The position numbers were made by a program, and so were the translations under genes. A DNA stretch of 64,000 nt, taken from Leishmania martiniquensis (Eukaryota; Euglenozoa; Kinetoplastea; Trypanosomatida; Trypanosomatidae). How positions within the stretch are numbered: the first letter of the stretch is position 1; the number at the start of each line of letters is the position of its first letter. Shown piece by piece: positions 30,989 to 42,398 of the stretch. Below the pieces are notes generated by a model, which saw nothing but the letters and a program-made list of their open reading frames with translations, was not told the origin of the DNA and searched no databases. The DNA is taken from contig NC_090168.1 in NCBI RefSeq assembly GCF_017916325.1, forward strand, positions 1,321,143-1,385,142, in the 5' to 3' direction.

Positions 30989-31423
30989 ATGGTGTCTGAG
31001 AGGGCACTTGCTTTATCTCCCACCGCCCGATGCGTGTTGGCTGTTTCTGTATTATGTGCGTCGCTGATTATTCTCTTTACTTTATTTGTTTTGTGTGCGT
31101 ATTATTGCACACGAGCGACGCGTCGACGCAGAGAAAAGGCGATCGAACGGATGGTGTCGGGCGCTGTTTATCCGTACGGCGAGTCGCCGCATAATTTGTA
31201 CGCGCCTTTTGGGGGATCTCCGGCAGAAGTGGGCGTCCAGGGAGCCCCCGGAGAAGAAGCGATTTCGCCCGCCGACATGCGTGGCCCCCTGCTGGAAGAC
31301 ACGGAAAGCTACAGAAAGACGCGACTGTCGAGTGCCAATGCTGCTCTTCTGGCAGGTAAGTCGTCCTACACGCAACTAGATGATACAGTTCCGACACCTT
31401 CTGGAACGGTTAAACGTCCGTGA
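30989..31423 (+). CDS. Small single-TM protein B, paralogue of A
   Basis: A 144-aa hypothetical membrane protein. TM at about 15-39, then the same basic stop-transfer as the paralogue at 28348. Residues 31-58 are encoded by 84 bp identical to 28435-28518. The N-terminus and tail differ apart from two short motifs, YPYG at 61-64 and SSYTQLD near 125-131. The pattern suggests a conserved membrane anchor with a variable tail. An L repeat ends 25 bases upstream and would supply the splice acceptor. Function unknown. Confidence 0.75.
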   Translation: MVSERALALSPTARCVLAVSVLCASLIILFTLFVLCAYYCTRATRRRREKAIERMVSGAVYPYGESPHNLYAPFGGSPAEVGVQGAPGEEAISPADMRGPLLEDTESYRKTRLSSANAALLAGKSSYTQLDDTVPTPSGTVKRP

Positions 31424-31625
31424 GCGCAGCTGATTAAGCGCTCGCTTCGCTGCGCCGGAGACGAATGCCTTTTTTTGCTTGTATTTCAAGACACCCTCAA
31501 CAGTTCCCTTCTTCCCTAGACCATAACACTCCCATTCATCCTCGAGCGCTTCGTCCTCACAACGTGTGGTGCAAAACACTATCGACCTTTCCTATTGCCA
31601 TCGGCTCACTCAGTTGTCGGACCAA

Positions 31626-31909
31626 GCCCGCTGAGATGCTCTCGCTTCATGCTGGCGCTCCCCCATCGTGTGGATGGCACAGACGTCATAGCGGTCCCTG
31701 GCCGATCCGGCGCAACGCCATCCGCGACCTGACCACCGGCATCCGTGGTGACGGGTGTCGCTGGCCTTCCCACGCTCGATGCACTCGACCCTGTCACCAC
31801 CAGAGCTGGTGCGTCGGTGTCGCGGATAGGGGGCCCACGTGCTTTCACAGCCCCGCGGTGACGGACCCTGAGACACCCCGCTGAGGTGTCCGCGTCACCG
31901 GAGCGGCAA
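31626..31909 (+). repeat. S repeat, 5'-truncated, joined to L copy C
   Basis: Matches the S repeat from gcccgctgagatg onward (compare 29059) with a g-to-t change shortly after the start, then continues into L copy C. The first 140 bp of S are missing. Confidence 0.9.
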
Positions 31910-33537
31910 ATCCGTTGCTTCTCTTTTTTTCTATTTGAGTGTATTCCTCTACCGCGCCCACGTCGACAAAGACACGCGCACGGCCACCGCTCACCCGCCT
32001 CTGCCTACGAGCCGGGCCATCGGCGTAGCGGGCCCCCGGGCAGCGCCCTCTGGGGCCCTGGCCCCCGCACGTGCGCCGCGCTTCTGCGCGCGTCGCGCCT
32101 AGCCGGCGGCGCCGGTGCCTCGATGGCCCACCCGGTCGGGCGCAGGAGCCGCCGCACGTGCTGCGCGCACGCACCGCGCGGCCGACCGCCATGCATCTCT
32201 CCCCGCATCTCTTCCCTCCACCACTGGCGCCCTTCTGCTCTCTGGATGCGTTTTTTCTGGATGTGGTACACCACGCCGCCGGCGGTCGGCAGCGCTCTAC
32301 TGCGCCCCTGCAGCTGTGTCGCTCGTGGCGCGCTCGGCGAGTGCCGCGAAGGGGGCGCAGGCTCTTTGAGAGGAGTGCCCCTGTCCTGCGTACGCGCCGT
32401 GCTAGCGCTATGTGTGCGGCAAGGCGCACGGCGAACTGCCGTGGGACAGCGGCCCGGAGCGGGGCGCGGAGAGGTATCGAACTATGGAGAGACTGTCGCG
32501 AGCAGGCCCCCTGCCCGGCGCTTTGGCGGGTGGCCACACGCGCGGGCTGCTGATGCGGGGGTGGCGTCACACCTACATGGCGCTGCGAGGATGCCGCCGT
32601 GATGCAGAGAAGGGCCGAGCTGGCACAGGAGGCCGTCCCGCTGTCTGCGGAGGTAGCGCGGCTGTGACAGCGGCGGCGGCTGTTGCGTCGCGCGGAGCGG
32701 GTCAGCCGCAGGGAATGCCCCCGCGACCACAGCAGCAGGCGCAGGTGTCCCTGCAGGGCGTGCCTGGCGGCGGCATGGCCGGCTGCGACCGCTGCACGGC
32801 TGAAGGAGAGAGCGGGTGGCGCCCCCTTGGCGGGGCGCCCCTTGCCTCTCTCCCCCTGGGCGTCTCGCGCGCGCTCGGCCCTCCTTATTGTGTAAGTGCG
32901 TCTGCTCTTGTGTTGCTCGTCTCGTACGGCGCCACTGCTGCTGCTCTTTCTGCCGGCGGATGTGAGAGCGGTCCGGCGCGCAGCACACGCTCTTGCCGAG
33001 CAGCGCAGGTCTCGCCTACATCTGAGCGATGGAGCGGCGCCTGCGCTGCTGTCTCGGTGCAGCGCGTTGCGCCGGTGGCGCGAGTGCGTGTCCTCCCCAT
33101 TCGTACGGCCAGCGGTGTCCCTCTCACCTTCTCCATGTGAACTGGGCGGGAGGGGCGTGCTGGGTGCGGCATTCCACAGCGCCCCGGCACGCATCGCAGG
33201 CGTGCACCACCTGGCGCACGCTCATGTCCGCCCCCTCGTCGCCATGCTCGGCTCTGCGTGCGGCCGACTGCTCTAGCATTCACTGCTCGCCTCTGTACGC
33301 TCGTGTGTCGACGCATGACGGATGCATGGCGTGCTCTGCCTCTGTGTCCGCGCACCACAGACACACACACACCTTCCTCCTCTCCCTGCTCTCCGCACCC
33401 TCGAGCGAGTCTCCCAGAACGCATCCAGCCGCGCATCTACAGCAAGCGCACACACACACATACACACGCACATACACAACCTGCAGTTTCTTCCTCTCTT
33501 GGTGCTCGCGAGCGCTTACGTGCCGTCACACCTCCGC
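31910..33537 (+). repeat. L repeat, copy C (full)
   Basis: A third near-identical L copy with a small deletion in the CT run near 32945. It ends at gtcacacctccgc, 73 bases before the ATG at 33610. As with the other copies, long open frames on both strands are treated as GC-driven artefacts. Confidence 0.92.
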
Positions 33538-33609
33538 TTCTCGGCACCAGCATCCCCATTGCACAAGCCTTTATCTGTTTAGGCCTACGCTCGAGGCACG
33601 AGGTACATA

Positions 33610-34068
33610 ATGACCACCCTTCTTATCATACGCATCGTATTCTCGTGCTTGGCACTGGTGCTACTGGTGCTTGCCGCTATTGGTGCTTATTTTTTTTACA
33701 GAGACTATAGGCGCTCGCTGAGGCGTAGAGCAGAGGCGCAGGCTGCGCAAATGCCGTACGGTTCGGCGGCATCGCCTCCTGGCGGCCCCTACGGTGCACC
33801 TCCAGGGCCGGTGTACGTCGGGGGCACATACCCGGAGGCCCCTGTCCATGGTTACATGGGTAATGGGCAGCCTCCAGGTGCTGGAGGACCTCCGGGCTCT
33901 GGGCCCTACCCGCCACCCTACCAATTGCCGCCCGCATCTCCAGAAGTGACGGCGACGCAGACACAGCAGCCAGCCGGTGTCGGTATGGCACCATCGCCGT
34001 ACGGCACGTCCTATTATTTGCAGAGTGGCCCGCAGACAGTGGGTGCGGGGCCCACGAAAGCCCCCTGA
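33610..34068 (+). CDS. Small single-TM protein C with Pro/Gly/Tyr-rich tail
   Basis: A 152-aa hypothetical membrane protein. TM at about 5-29, basic stop-transfer (YRDYRRSLRRR, 30-40), then a cytosolic tail dominated by Pro, Gly and Tyr, with MPYG at 48-51 and a PPPY motif at 101-104. PPxY is a ligand for WW domains, for example in HECT ubiquitin ligases (family knowledge; relevance here inferred). It sits behind L copy C as the two paralogues sit behind copies A and B, but shares with them only topology and the PYG motif. No signal peptide separate from the TM. Confidence 0.75.
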   Translation: MTTLLIIRIVFSCLALVLLVLAAIGAYFFYRDYRRSLRRRAEAQAAQMPYGSAASPPGGPYGAPPGPVYVGGTYPEAPVHGYMGNGQPPGAGGPPGSGPYPPPYQLPPASPEVTATQTQQPAGVGMAPSPYGTSYYLQSGPQTVGAGPTKAP

Positions 34069-35305
34069 GCGGACTCTGTTGCAGCGGTCCGTGCTGCGCA
34101 GACGGAACCTGGCGGTCTACCTCAGCCGCTCTGCCCTGCGCCTCGGCAAACTTCCGATTGCCCAATTGTCTTTTCTCGCTGTGTCTTGTCGCGTTCGTTT
34201 GCCAGTGCCTGTCCCGGTGGTACTGGTGGGCGACGCTGCTTACGTGTGCGCCAGTCTGCCTGTGCGCGATGCTTTAGTTGCTTCTCTTCGCTTCTTTGCA
34301 GCATACTGCGCCGCCCCCTTTCTGGACCTCCTCACAATCTGGGCGTGTGCTGTGGAGCTCCGTTGTACGGGCTGGATGCGGCGTGCTGCCCTCTTGCTGC
34401 CACTCCGGCCCCGAAAGCAAGGCTCATTCTCGCTTCGCCTGCGCCTCTCATAGCGGCAGTTTTTTCTTTCCCGCGTATTTCCTTTGTTTGTTGCCGGTGA
34501 AGGCGGCCCCATCGAGCGCATATGTAACTCTCTGCGCTTCCGTCTGCCTTCGTGCCGCCCGACCTCGCCTACTTTCTCCATTCTCCCTCTGCGCTGAGTG
34601 CGTCGGTGCCTCCCTTTACTTCGTGCTCATGTTTTCGCTCCCTCCCTCCCTCCCTCACCCTTGTCTCGTCACCCTCTCGTCTCCCGATGCTGCCAGCCGC
34701 TCCATCCCGGTGCGGGCGCTGTACCACCTCACTCCCGCTCGTCCCGACGGGCGGGCAAGTGCAGGCAGCAACCTGCTGCGTCCCGTGATGCGTGGAGGTG
34801 AGGTGAAACGTCGTCCTTGCCTTAATGTGCACTCTATGCCGTTGCAGTGGGACGGGCTGGCGGGGCCAGGTACGTTGGCGTTGCGGTTGTGGCGCAGAGG
34901 TGGACGAGCTGTGCTTGAATGCGTGGATGCGTGTTTCTCTTTGCCAGTGTGGCAGGGAGGTGCCGATGACAAAGGGAGTTATACCGATGCCGCACCGGCA
35001 GGAAGGGGGCGCGCCTTTTATACAAAAGCACAGATGCGCGTGACTGTTTCGAGTGCTGGCGTGGGCGCGGAGCTACCCATCCCCCCCCCGCTGCCTGCAG
35101 CTTCCTGTTTCGCATCACGGTGTGGAAACGTAAACGGGCCGAGTAGGCGGGGGAGCCTCAGCTCGACCGTGTGGGCAACCGCCACAGCGCGGCGAATGCC
35201 AGCCAACAGCCATCACAGCCCCTTTTCGGCAACACAGCAAACACAAACGCAATGTGACACCGGCAGGCCATGCGCAAAGCCCTCACCCACTGACAATAAA
35301 CAGAC
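34069..35305. other. Intergenic with SIDER-like repeat
   Basis: No convincing gene. 34708-34859 is identical to 12554-12705. Pyrimidine tracts occur at 34560-34690. Confidence 0.5.
34708..34859 (+). repeat. Dispersed repeat, 152 bp identical to 12554-12705
   Basis: Runs from cggtgcgggcgctg to gacgggctg with no differences. Flanks differ on both sides: the other copy continues cgcggcgcg, this one gcggggccagg. Probably the core of a SIDER-like element (inference). Confidence 0.85.
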
Positions 35306-35628
35306 CCACCGCTCACCCGCCTCTGCCTACGAGCCGGGCCATCGGCGTAGCGGGCCCCCGGGCAGCGCCCTCTGGGGCCCTGGCCCCCGCACGTGCGCCG
35401 CGCTTCTGCGCGCGTCGCGCCTAGCCGGCGGCGCCGGTGCCTCGATGGCCCACCCGGTCGGGCGCAGGAGCCGCCGCACGTGCTGCGCGCACGCACCGCG
35501 CGGCCGACCGCCATGCATCTCTCCCCGCATCTCTTCCCTCCACCACTGGCGCCCTTCTGCTCTCTGGATGCGTTTTTTCTGGATGTGGTACACCACGCCG
35601 CCGGCGGTCGGCAGCGCTCTACTGCGCC
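35306..35628 (+). repeat. L repeat, copy D (internal fragment)
   Basis: A 323-bp piece of L, from ccaccgctcaccc to ctactgcgcc, with unrelated sequence on both sides. Its right end coincides with the end of the inverted fragment at 7697. Confidence 0.9.
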
Positions 35629-37789
35629 ACACTTGCCCGCTCATGTCTCGTGTGCTTGTCGCCCGGCGGCGCGGCCGCCACGGGCGTGCGGAGTGTTGCT
35701 GTTTGATCGGAGGCGCCCATGAAAGGCGAGGTGCTGGATGATGGGCTACGCACAGACGTGGTGCGGCAGCTTGGCAGGGGCATGGGCTCTTGTCTTTCTC
35801 TCAGGGAAGTTATTTTTTTTTTTCAGAGGATCCGGTGATGTGGGCGGCTTTTAAGTTGAGGAAAAGGCGTGTTATCAAGGGTGACGCCGCGTAGAGCTGA
35901 CGTCTTTCTTAACAGGCAGCGAGCGATGAGCGGTGGCGCTCTCGTGCGACTCTGCCGGTGATGGTATGAAGGAGCCTATGGATATCGAACATGCACGGCG
36001 GGGGTGTCCTTTTCTTTTTTGGCTGCCGTGTGCAAGTCGCTGGAGGGGTAGGGTGGTGATCTTTGTCGTAGAGGCGATGGGGGGGGTGCCGCACAGTTTT
36101 TCGCGCCGTGCTTCCTCGATACACACAAAGTACTGGTGCGTCTCCCAACTGGCTCTCGCGTTTTTCGCATTCCGCTCACTCTCCTCAGTCTTGCTGCTGT
36201 CGGATGCTCACTAAAGCTTTTTTTATGATTATGTGAGTGTCCGCTACTGTCATGATGCACTTGTATGTTCATGCCACCTCTGAGGTGTCTTCGAATGACA
36301 AGATCCACCACGGTTATCGAGGTGCACGCTGTTTGTGAAATCAGCGTCGAGTAGGTCAGGCGGGAGGACGTCATGGTTTTCTCAGAAGCTGGAGAGCGTG
36401 AACTGTCCCTGTGCCCAATTCAACGCGCGATACTACCGCGTTTTTTTGTTTAGCACTGCTGCCAGGAAGCACAGTATCACCTCGTTGAAGTCGAACGCAA
36501 GGACGCACCTGCAGCATTTTTTTCCCACCATTGTTGTTGAGTGCTGGTGCTTGGCTCGCTGCAGGCGATGCCGGGGGGGGGTGTCGCAGTGTGCTTCCCT
36601 GACAGCATTTCTTGTCTTCTCCCTCTTCGTGTGTGTGTGTCGGGGGGGTGGAGGGGAGGGGGGGCACAACCGCTGGGTGAGGGTTAGATGTGTTTGTGCA
36701 TTGATTGGGGAGCGTACTCCTCTTTTTCGTTCGGCATCTGCCCTCACGCTGTTGGCGAGTGGGCTGCGTGCGTTCACCAAATGGACGTTTGGTGGGCTGA
36801 TGGTCAAACGCATCGAACGCTTTTGTGCCGATATCAGTCGAACAATGACTACCGGAAGAAGGTTGGGGCGGTGGTAGCGGAGAGCAGTGCAGTGTTCACG
36901 GTGTGGGAGGGAGAGCTACCTTCGCGCTGAGCGAGTTGTGAAGGCTGTTTTCTCCGATGCGCTGTGAGTGCTACCGTTCCGTTTTCCCCCTCACAAGCTG
37001 CTCTCTTCCTCTCCGCGTCTCAAGCCAAGTCCTACGCCTTTTTTTTATGTTTCGTTCTGCTGCGTTCTCTCTTTGCATTCTTAAGTGTACACGTGTGTGT
37101 GTGTGGGGGGGGGGAGTGCGTGTGACGACGGAGACATCTGGAGAAGACGACGACGACCGATTCTCAGCGAGGCCCCAAAAGTGAAAAACAGACGGATCGC
37201 ACTGTTATCGATGGACAGCTTCTTCGTACTGATGCCGTTTCCGCAGGGCATGCGGTGGGCATATACTCTCGAGTGCGCTTCGCTACGCGCATGCGTGCTA
37301 GAAGGGGTAGGCAAATCGCAGTCTCTTGCACCAGCCACTGGACCCTGCCCAGTGAGCTCGTTGCTGCTGTCTCGATGCATCTCTCTGTCATGTGCAGTGG
37401 CCATGTCGCTCTCCTTTGACGTTCACCATCCCTCTCTCTCTCTTTAACGAGCACTTCTTTCCTCTTCGTCTTTCCTCGGTCAGCACGACTACGATAGACA
37501 TTTCTTTTTTTCTTGCGAAGAGCCTTGCTTGTGTACCGCCGTCCCCTCCACACCCGCAGCTCTCTCTCTCCCTTCCTATCCCTCCGCCTCTCATTTCTTT
37601 CTCTTTCCGGTTCAGCACCTTTAGACACGCCAACATACTCTCTCGCTCTACGGGCGCCTGAGGTGCTACACGATCCACTCGATTCAGCATCTCTGGCGGC
37701 CTTTCTCTAAACAACGGTACGAGCAGCTGGTGTACGTGCACGCGCACATACACGCACTCGAGTAACTGTCTCTCTCTCTCTCTTCTATC
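35629..37789. other. Intergenic, no convincing gene
   Basis: T-rich, G-rich and pyrimidine tracts (35814-35823, 36570-36578, 37100-37115, 37434-37445, 37560-37600) and a CT run (37769-37786) directly before the next ATG. Open frames are low-complexity. Confidence 0.5.
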
Positions 37790-38536
37790 ATGTTTTCTGC
37801 CGCTGTCACAGACACGGCCTCCGCTTCCGTGGGGCCACTGCAGCATGCGAGGCGCGTCTCGCGCTACGGCATTTCGGCAAGCGGTGAACTGTGTGTTATC
37901 CGGCAGCGGAAGAGCTCTGCGTGCGACAAGACCTGTGCCATAATATTGGGCTGCGTGCTCGGCGGCTGTGCTGTGGTTCTCTTTTTCATCGTTATGTGGT
38001 GCTTCCTCGCTGCGAAGCGACGACGCGAGCAGCAGCGAAGAAAGATGGGCGTGGCCTGCCACATGAGGCACCTCTACACACCCGAAGAGGAAGCGGTCAT
38101 GAACGAGAACAGTTTGACAGTGCCAGCGCCGGTAACGGTGGAAAGGGGTGTATTGCCCAGGTTTCTCTCCGCCAATGCGTATTCGCCTGCCTCCCCGTTC
38201 GCTTCCTCGAACCTGAAGTCGGATATGAGCTACCCACACAAGAACGTCTCTGCAGCTGACTCCTCAGGCAGCGGCGGCGCAGTCGTGCGGGGGCTCTGCA
38301 CCCACATCCCAATTGTGGACGGCCAGGCCCTGTCACTCTCTGAGAGGCAACCCAACCCCCTGGCGCCGCAGGTAGAGGAACCGCAGCCGAACGACGCCCC
38401 GCAGGAGGCACGGAGGCCACCGGCTACAACGTTAAACCGAAGGTCGCGCTTGCCGCGCAAGAAGCACATCCGTGGGGTGAGCGCGGTCGCCTGTCCTGAG
38501 GACAGCGCAAGCTCCATCGAGGACCACCTAGTGTAG
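37790..38536 (+). CDS. Single-TM hypothetical protein with basic stop-transfer
   Basis: A 248-aa protein I do not recognise. It has a Ser/Ala- and Arg-containing N-terminus (about 1-46), one TM at about 50-74 with several Cys, then KRRREQQRRK at 76-85. A Pro/Ser-rich tail of about 160 residues carries another basic cluster near 222-232 (RRSRLPRKK) and an acidic C-terminus (SASSIEDHLV). The topology resembles the three small membrane proteins upstream (TM, basic cluster, disordered tail), but there is no L repeat in front of it and no shared sequence block. Cysteines at the membrane border may be palmitoylated (inference). Confidence 0.75.
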   Translation: MFSAAVTDTASASVGPLQHARRVSRYGISASGELCVIRQRKSSACDKTCAIILGCVLGGCAVVLFFIVMWCFLAAKRRREQQRRKMGVACHMRHLYTPEEEAVMNENSLTVPAPVTVERGVLPRFLSANAYSPASPFASSNLKSDMSYPHKNVSAADSSGSGGAVVRGLCTHIPIVDGQALSLSERQPNPLAPQVEEPQPNDAPQEARRPPATTLNRRSRLPRKKHIRGVSAVACPEDSASSIEDHLV

Positions 38537-41500
38537 TCGGCAGATTGGGGTGGAACACTCAGCTGTAGGCTGCTTCTCGCCCACCAGGCCCCGATTTCGT
38601 GGCTTCTTGCCAGCACCGCTGTCTATCGATGTTGTTCCATCGCTCTCGCCTCTATGATGTGGGTGCGCCCCAACCGCAACCTCACGACGAAACTGTCGCC
38701 GTCGTCGTTGTCGAACTTCTCCACTGGATGTAGATGAGACCGAGGATAATGGTGATACGCTGTGCGGAATACAGCAATGGTGAGTGCCTCTCAGGAGGGG
38801 AGAAATACAATCGAGGGTCTCGCCACAAAGTGTTCTCTCCGCCGGTTGCCGCCGTCACCCCTCTCTCGATTCCTTGCCCCTGTCCATTCAAGCATAGTTA
38901 GTGGAGAAGCCTAGCAGAAGATTGCGCGCTTACTGGCAAAAGGTACGAAGATGCGTCTATGCGCTTGACCTATCGCGACAACGGCACCACCTAAAGTCGC
39001 TTCCTTTTTTTCTCTCCTAATGTGGGCTGTGCGTGTACCGGCGTGGACCCGCCCACTCTCCCACCCACCCCTCTCCCACCACTGCGGAGGGAATACACCT
39101 CATTTCTTTCAGCGACTCGTCTGCTTCTTTCGGCACATGCGTCTCTCCCCTTACCCCCCCCCCGCCACCCCCACACTCATTTCCTCTCAGTGTTTGTGTG
39201 AACAGTACTCGTTTGCTCCCTTGCTGATGTTTGCCTGGGACAGTGCCACCCATACTCTGCTCCGTCTTCTCTGTGTGTATGCTTGCGCGCGCGCTCTACA
39301 TCGAACAGCAGAGATACACGAGCTGTGGCGTGTGTATACGTGTGCCTTTTGTGGATCTGTTTGTGGTGTAAACGGACACATTGGAAATAAACAGAAAATC
39401 TCTGTATCTTTGCTGCTGTTTGTTTGTCTCGCTTCTTTTCTTCTTCAGCCTCGCCCCCTCCCTCCCCTCTCCTCTCCTCCAGCCCTCGCCGCCTCTCGAG
39501 AAGGCCTGAAACAGCGTTGACTGATTCACCCGCCGGGTACGCTGTGTCTTGGCAAAGTTCGCATGTGCAGCGACACACTCGAGAATTACATGAGCAAGCA
39601 ATTCAAGAGCACGGACTTCTGAAGGCGCACGTGCGCTGGATGGCTCGAAGTGTATCCGCTTCCTTCGCCCTCGCCCCCCCTCCTCCGCTCTCCTTTCCAG
39701 CTGCCGTCAGCCCGTTGCTCTCCCCTCACAAGTCAACTCTCTCACACACACATTTAATTTGCCTGGAATACCGTTCACCAACGCGCGCACTTCTATTTTA
39801 CCCTTTTTGTTTTCTTGCTGGCACCCGCAACAGTGCGCTGCTCAATTGCCCTTTCCCCGTTTTTCTCTTTAGACAGTTTTGTTTGTCTTGCATGCGGTGC
39901 AGCTCCGAGAGGGCAGTTGAAGCTGCGCCGCATGAGGTGATGAATCTGGCGGCTTCTCGGTTGCCGTGTGACGCTCTCTTGTGCTGTCCACTGCTCCACA
40001 GCGTCCCCACTCACCCACCCTTCTCGTGGTCCTCCTCATACCCACCCCTTTGCGCCTTCTGTAAGCGGACCCGCGCAGCGCCCTCTCTCTCGGCCACCGC
40101 TTTCTCACTTCCCTCAGGTGCGCGTGCTTCTCTGTATGGGTGCCCGTGTCCATTCGCACGTCTTTCTCTCCATGTGTGGCGGAGAGGGAGAGAGGGCTTT
40201 TTCCCCTTTGAGTGCGCACGGATTTAAACGATATAAGGCACCAGGCGAGTTCTCAGCGTGCTGCGGCATCAGTCTCTCAGTCCATTCGCCCTCTGTCAGT
40301 GTCGTGCACGCAGAATCGTCCAACAGGCGCGCCCGTGCAACAATCTGTTTTTTTTGTTTGTTTTCCGTTTTGTGTGCGTCTGTGCCACGGTGGCCGTCGC
40401 ATGTGTGTGTGTGTGTGGGGGGGGGTACGCAGCCAAGCGGTGCGCATCGCGAGCACGCTCCTTCAGTTCACTCTTCCTCTATCGAACTCCTCCTTCACCC
40501 TCTTTCGCCTACTCTGCGCATACACCGACCCCCGCCACGCGCTCTTTTCGGTTCTGCCACGTTGTATGTTTCTTTTCGAGTCGACCGTGAAAATGCTCTG
40601 CGTGACGTAACGCTCCTCGCATCCTCTCCCGCACCGTACGTAAGCCATCCTGTCCAGCAGGAAGACCAGGGAGGGAAGGAAGGAGCTTCACAACGGCTCA
40701 TGCGCATGCCCTTAACGCATCTTCACTTGGAGTGCTTCTGTGCAGGTGTACGTCTCCGGAGCGTCTCAACGGGTGTCGAAGTCGTTGAAGTATCATCCGC
40801 TTTGAAATCTTTGCGCGAGAGCTGAAGAACATAAAGAAAGGGAAGGAGGGAGGGAGGTGCAGGGTGGAATAGAGCTATGCCGCCTTCCCAGCAGAGAGAG
40901 TTGTACCGCTCATGATGTGCGCAACAGAATCTCCAGCCCACCTGCCCTTTGTGTTTCTCTGCGTTGCTCTCACTTGTTGAGTCGTGACACGGCACAGTGT
41001 ACCCCTTCCCTCACTCTTCTCCCTCACCACTCCACAGCGTCTCGCTCCCTTCCCACCGCCAGTGGCCCAAGACCTTGCCCATTTTCTTTTCGCCCTCTGT
41101 CATGTTTGCTGGGCTCTTCACTTTCCTATCCCCGTCGGCACACCCCGTGCCGCCGGTATATTCCATGCCTTACAAGGATATCCGTCGAGGCACAACTCCT
41201 TTGAAGAATTCCACGGTCATCGCCATTCTTCTGCCCTTCTCTTTTGCACTGAGATAATCTTCTCTCAGGCCACATCGGTCTCGGCTTCATGCACACGCCC
41301 GTCGTCACATACATTGCCTCTAGCTCGATGCCAAAGCAGTACGGCACAGCTGTCAGGCGACATCCATCCTTTCGATCCGTCTGCCAGCGTTTATCTACCC
41401 CGCAGCCCCACTCTTCCGTCAAAGATTCGTTCGATGGAAACGAAATGTGCTACCAACAAACGAAGCAGCAGCCTAGCCCATCGTACTTGACGCAGCCGCT

Positions 41501-41770
41501 GCTCTCCTGAAGTATTCCCTAAAACCACCGCCTATCTCTTCAGTTAGCCCACAGACATTCCTGGCGACTACCTGTTACGCAGCGAAGAGGACTAAACCGG
41601 AGAGAGACCTCCACGACAGATTACGTCTCCACCAATAGCAAGGAGAACGCACCCCTCCTCCGCTTCCAACTCTTCCATCGACAGCTTCCTACTCCAACTA
41701 GATGTACATCTGATCTGCATCTACTTTCTTTCACTCGCGGCCTCCCGCAGCCATATGCTGAGAACGTGGC
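38537..41770. other. Long gene-free interval
   Basis: No supported gene over 3.2 kb. Frames of 160-285 codons around 39.0-41.5 kb translate pyrimidine-rich or GT-rich DNA, overlap each other, and show no domain, TM plus tail pattern or conserved start. G and C homopolymers occur (39158-39165, 40418-40425). Confidence 0.55.
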
Positions 41771-42398
41771 GTAGGCCTCCTTTGTGGCATAACGCAGACT
41801 CTATCATCGGAGCAGGGCCTCTACCGCATACCTTCACCGTCCATGCTCGGCCGGTGACCCCCTGGTGCACCGACCACGGTGGCACTGGCCTCTCCCCTGT
41901 AGGCAGCGAGGGCCCGCTGAGATGCGCTCGCTTCATGCTGGCGCTCCCCCATCGTGTGGATGGCACAGACGTCATAGCGGTCCCTGGCCGATCCGGCGCA
42001 ACGCCATCCGCGACCTGACCACCGGCATCCGTGGTGACGGGTGTCGCTGGCCTTCCCACGCTCGATGCACTCGACCCTGTCACCACCAGAGCTGGTGCGT
42101 CGGTGTCGCGGATAGGGGGCCCACGTGCTTTCACAGCCCCGCGGTGACGGACCCTGAGACACCCCGCTGAGGTGTCCGCGTCACCGGAGCGGCAAATCCG
42201 TTGCTTCTCTTTTTTTCTATTTGAGTGTATTCCTCTACCGCGCCCACGTCGACAAAGACACGCGCACGGCCACCGCTCACCCGCCTCTGCCTACGAGCCG
42301 GGCCATCGGCGTAGCGGGCCCCCGGGCAGCGCCCTCTGGGGCCCTGGCCCCCGCACGTGCGCCGCGCTTCTGCGCGCGCCGCGCCTGGCCGGCGGCGC
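41771..42398 (+). repeat. S repeat plus truncated L repeat (copy E)
   Basis: Gap-free match to 28918-29545 (constant offset of 12,853). S occupies 41771-42196 and the first 202 bases of L follow. L breaks off after ggcggcgc at 42398, where an extremely GC-rich unrelated segment begins. Confidence 0.92.

Noticed and set aside
26819..33537. L repeats as an intact retrotransposon or TATE element
   Set aside because: I see no reverse transcriptase, endonuclease or tyrosine recombinase motif in any frame, no terminal repeats and no clear poly(A) end; called a repeat only.
39424..40825. Overlapping 267- and 285-codon plus-strand frames
   Set aside because: Pyrimidine- and CA-repeat-driven composition, mutual overlap and no recognisable feature.
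41721..42134. Conserved minus-strand frame in S repeats (also 28895-29281)
   Set aside because: Conservation is explained by DNA-level repeat identity; the other frames of S are equally open, so there is no evidence of protein selection.
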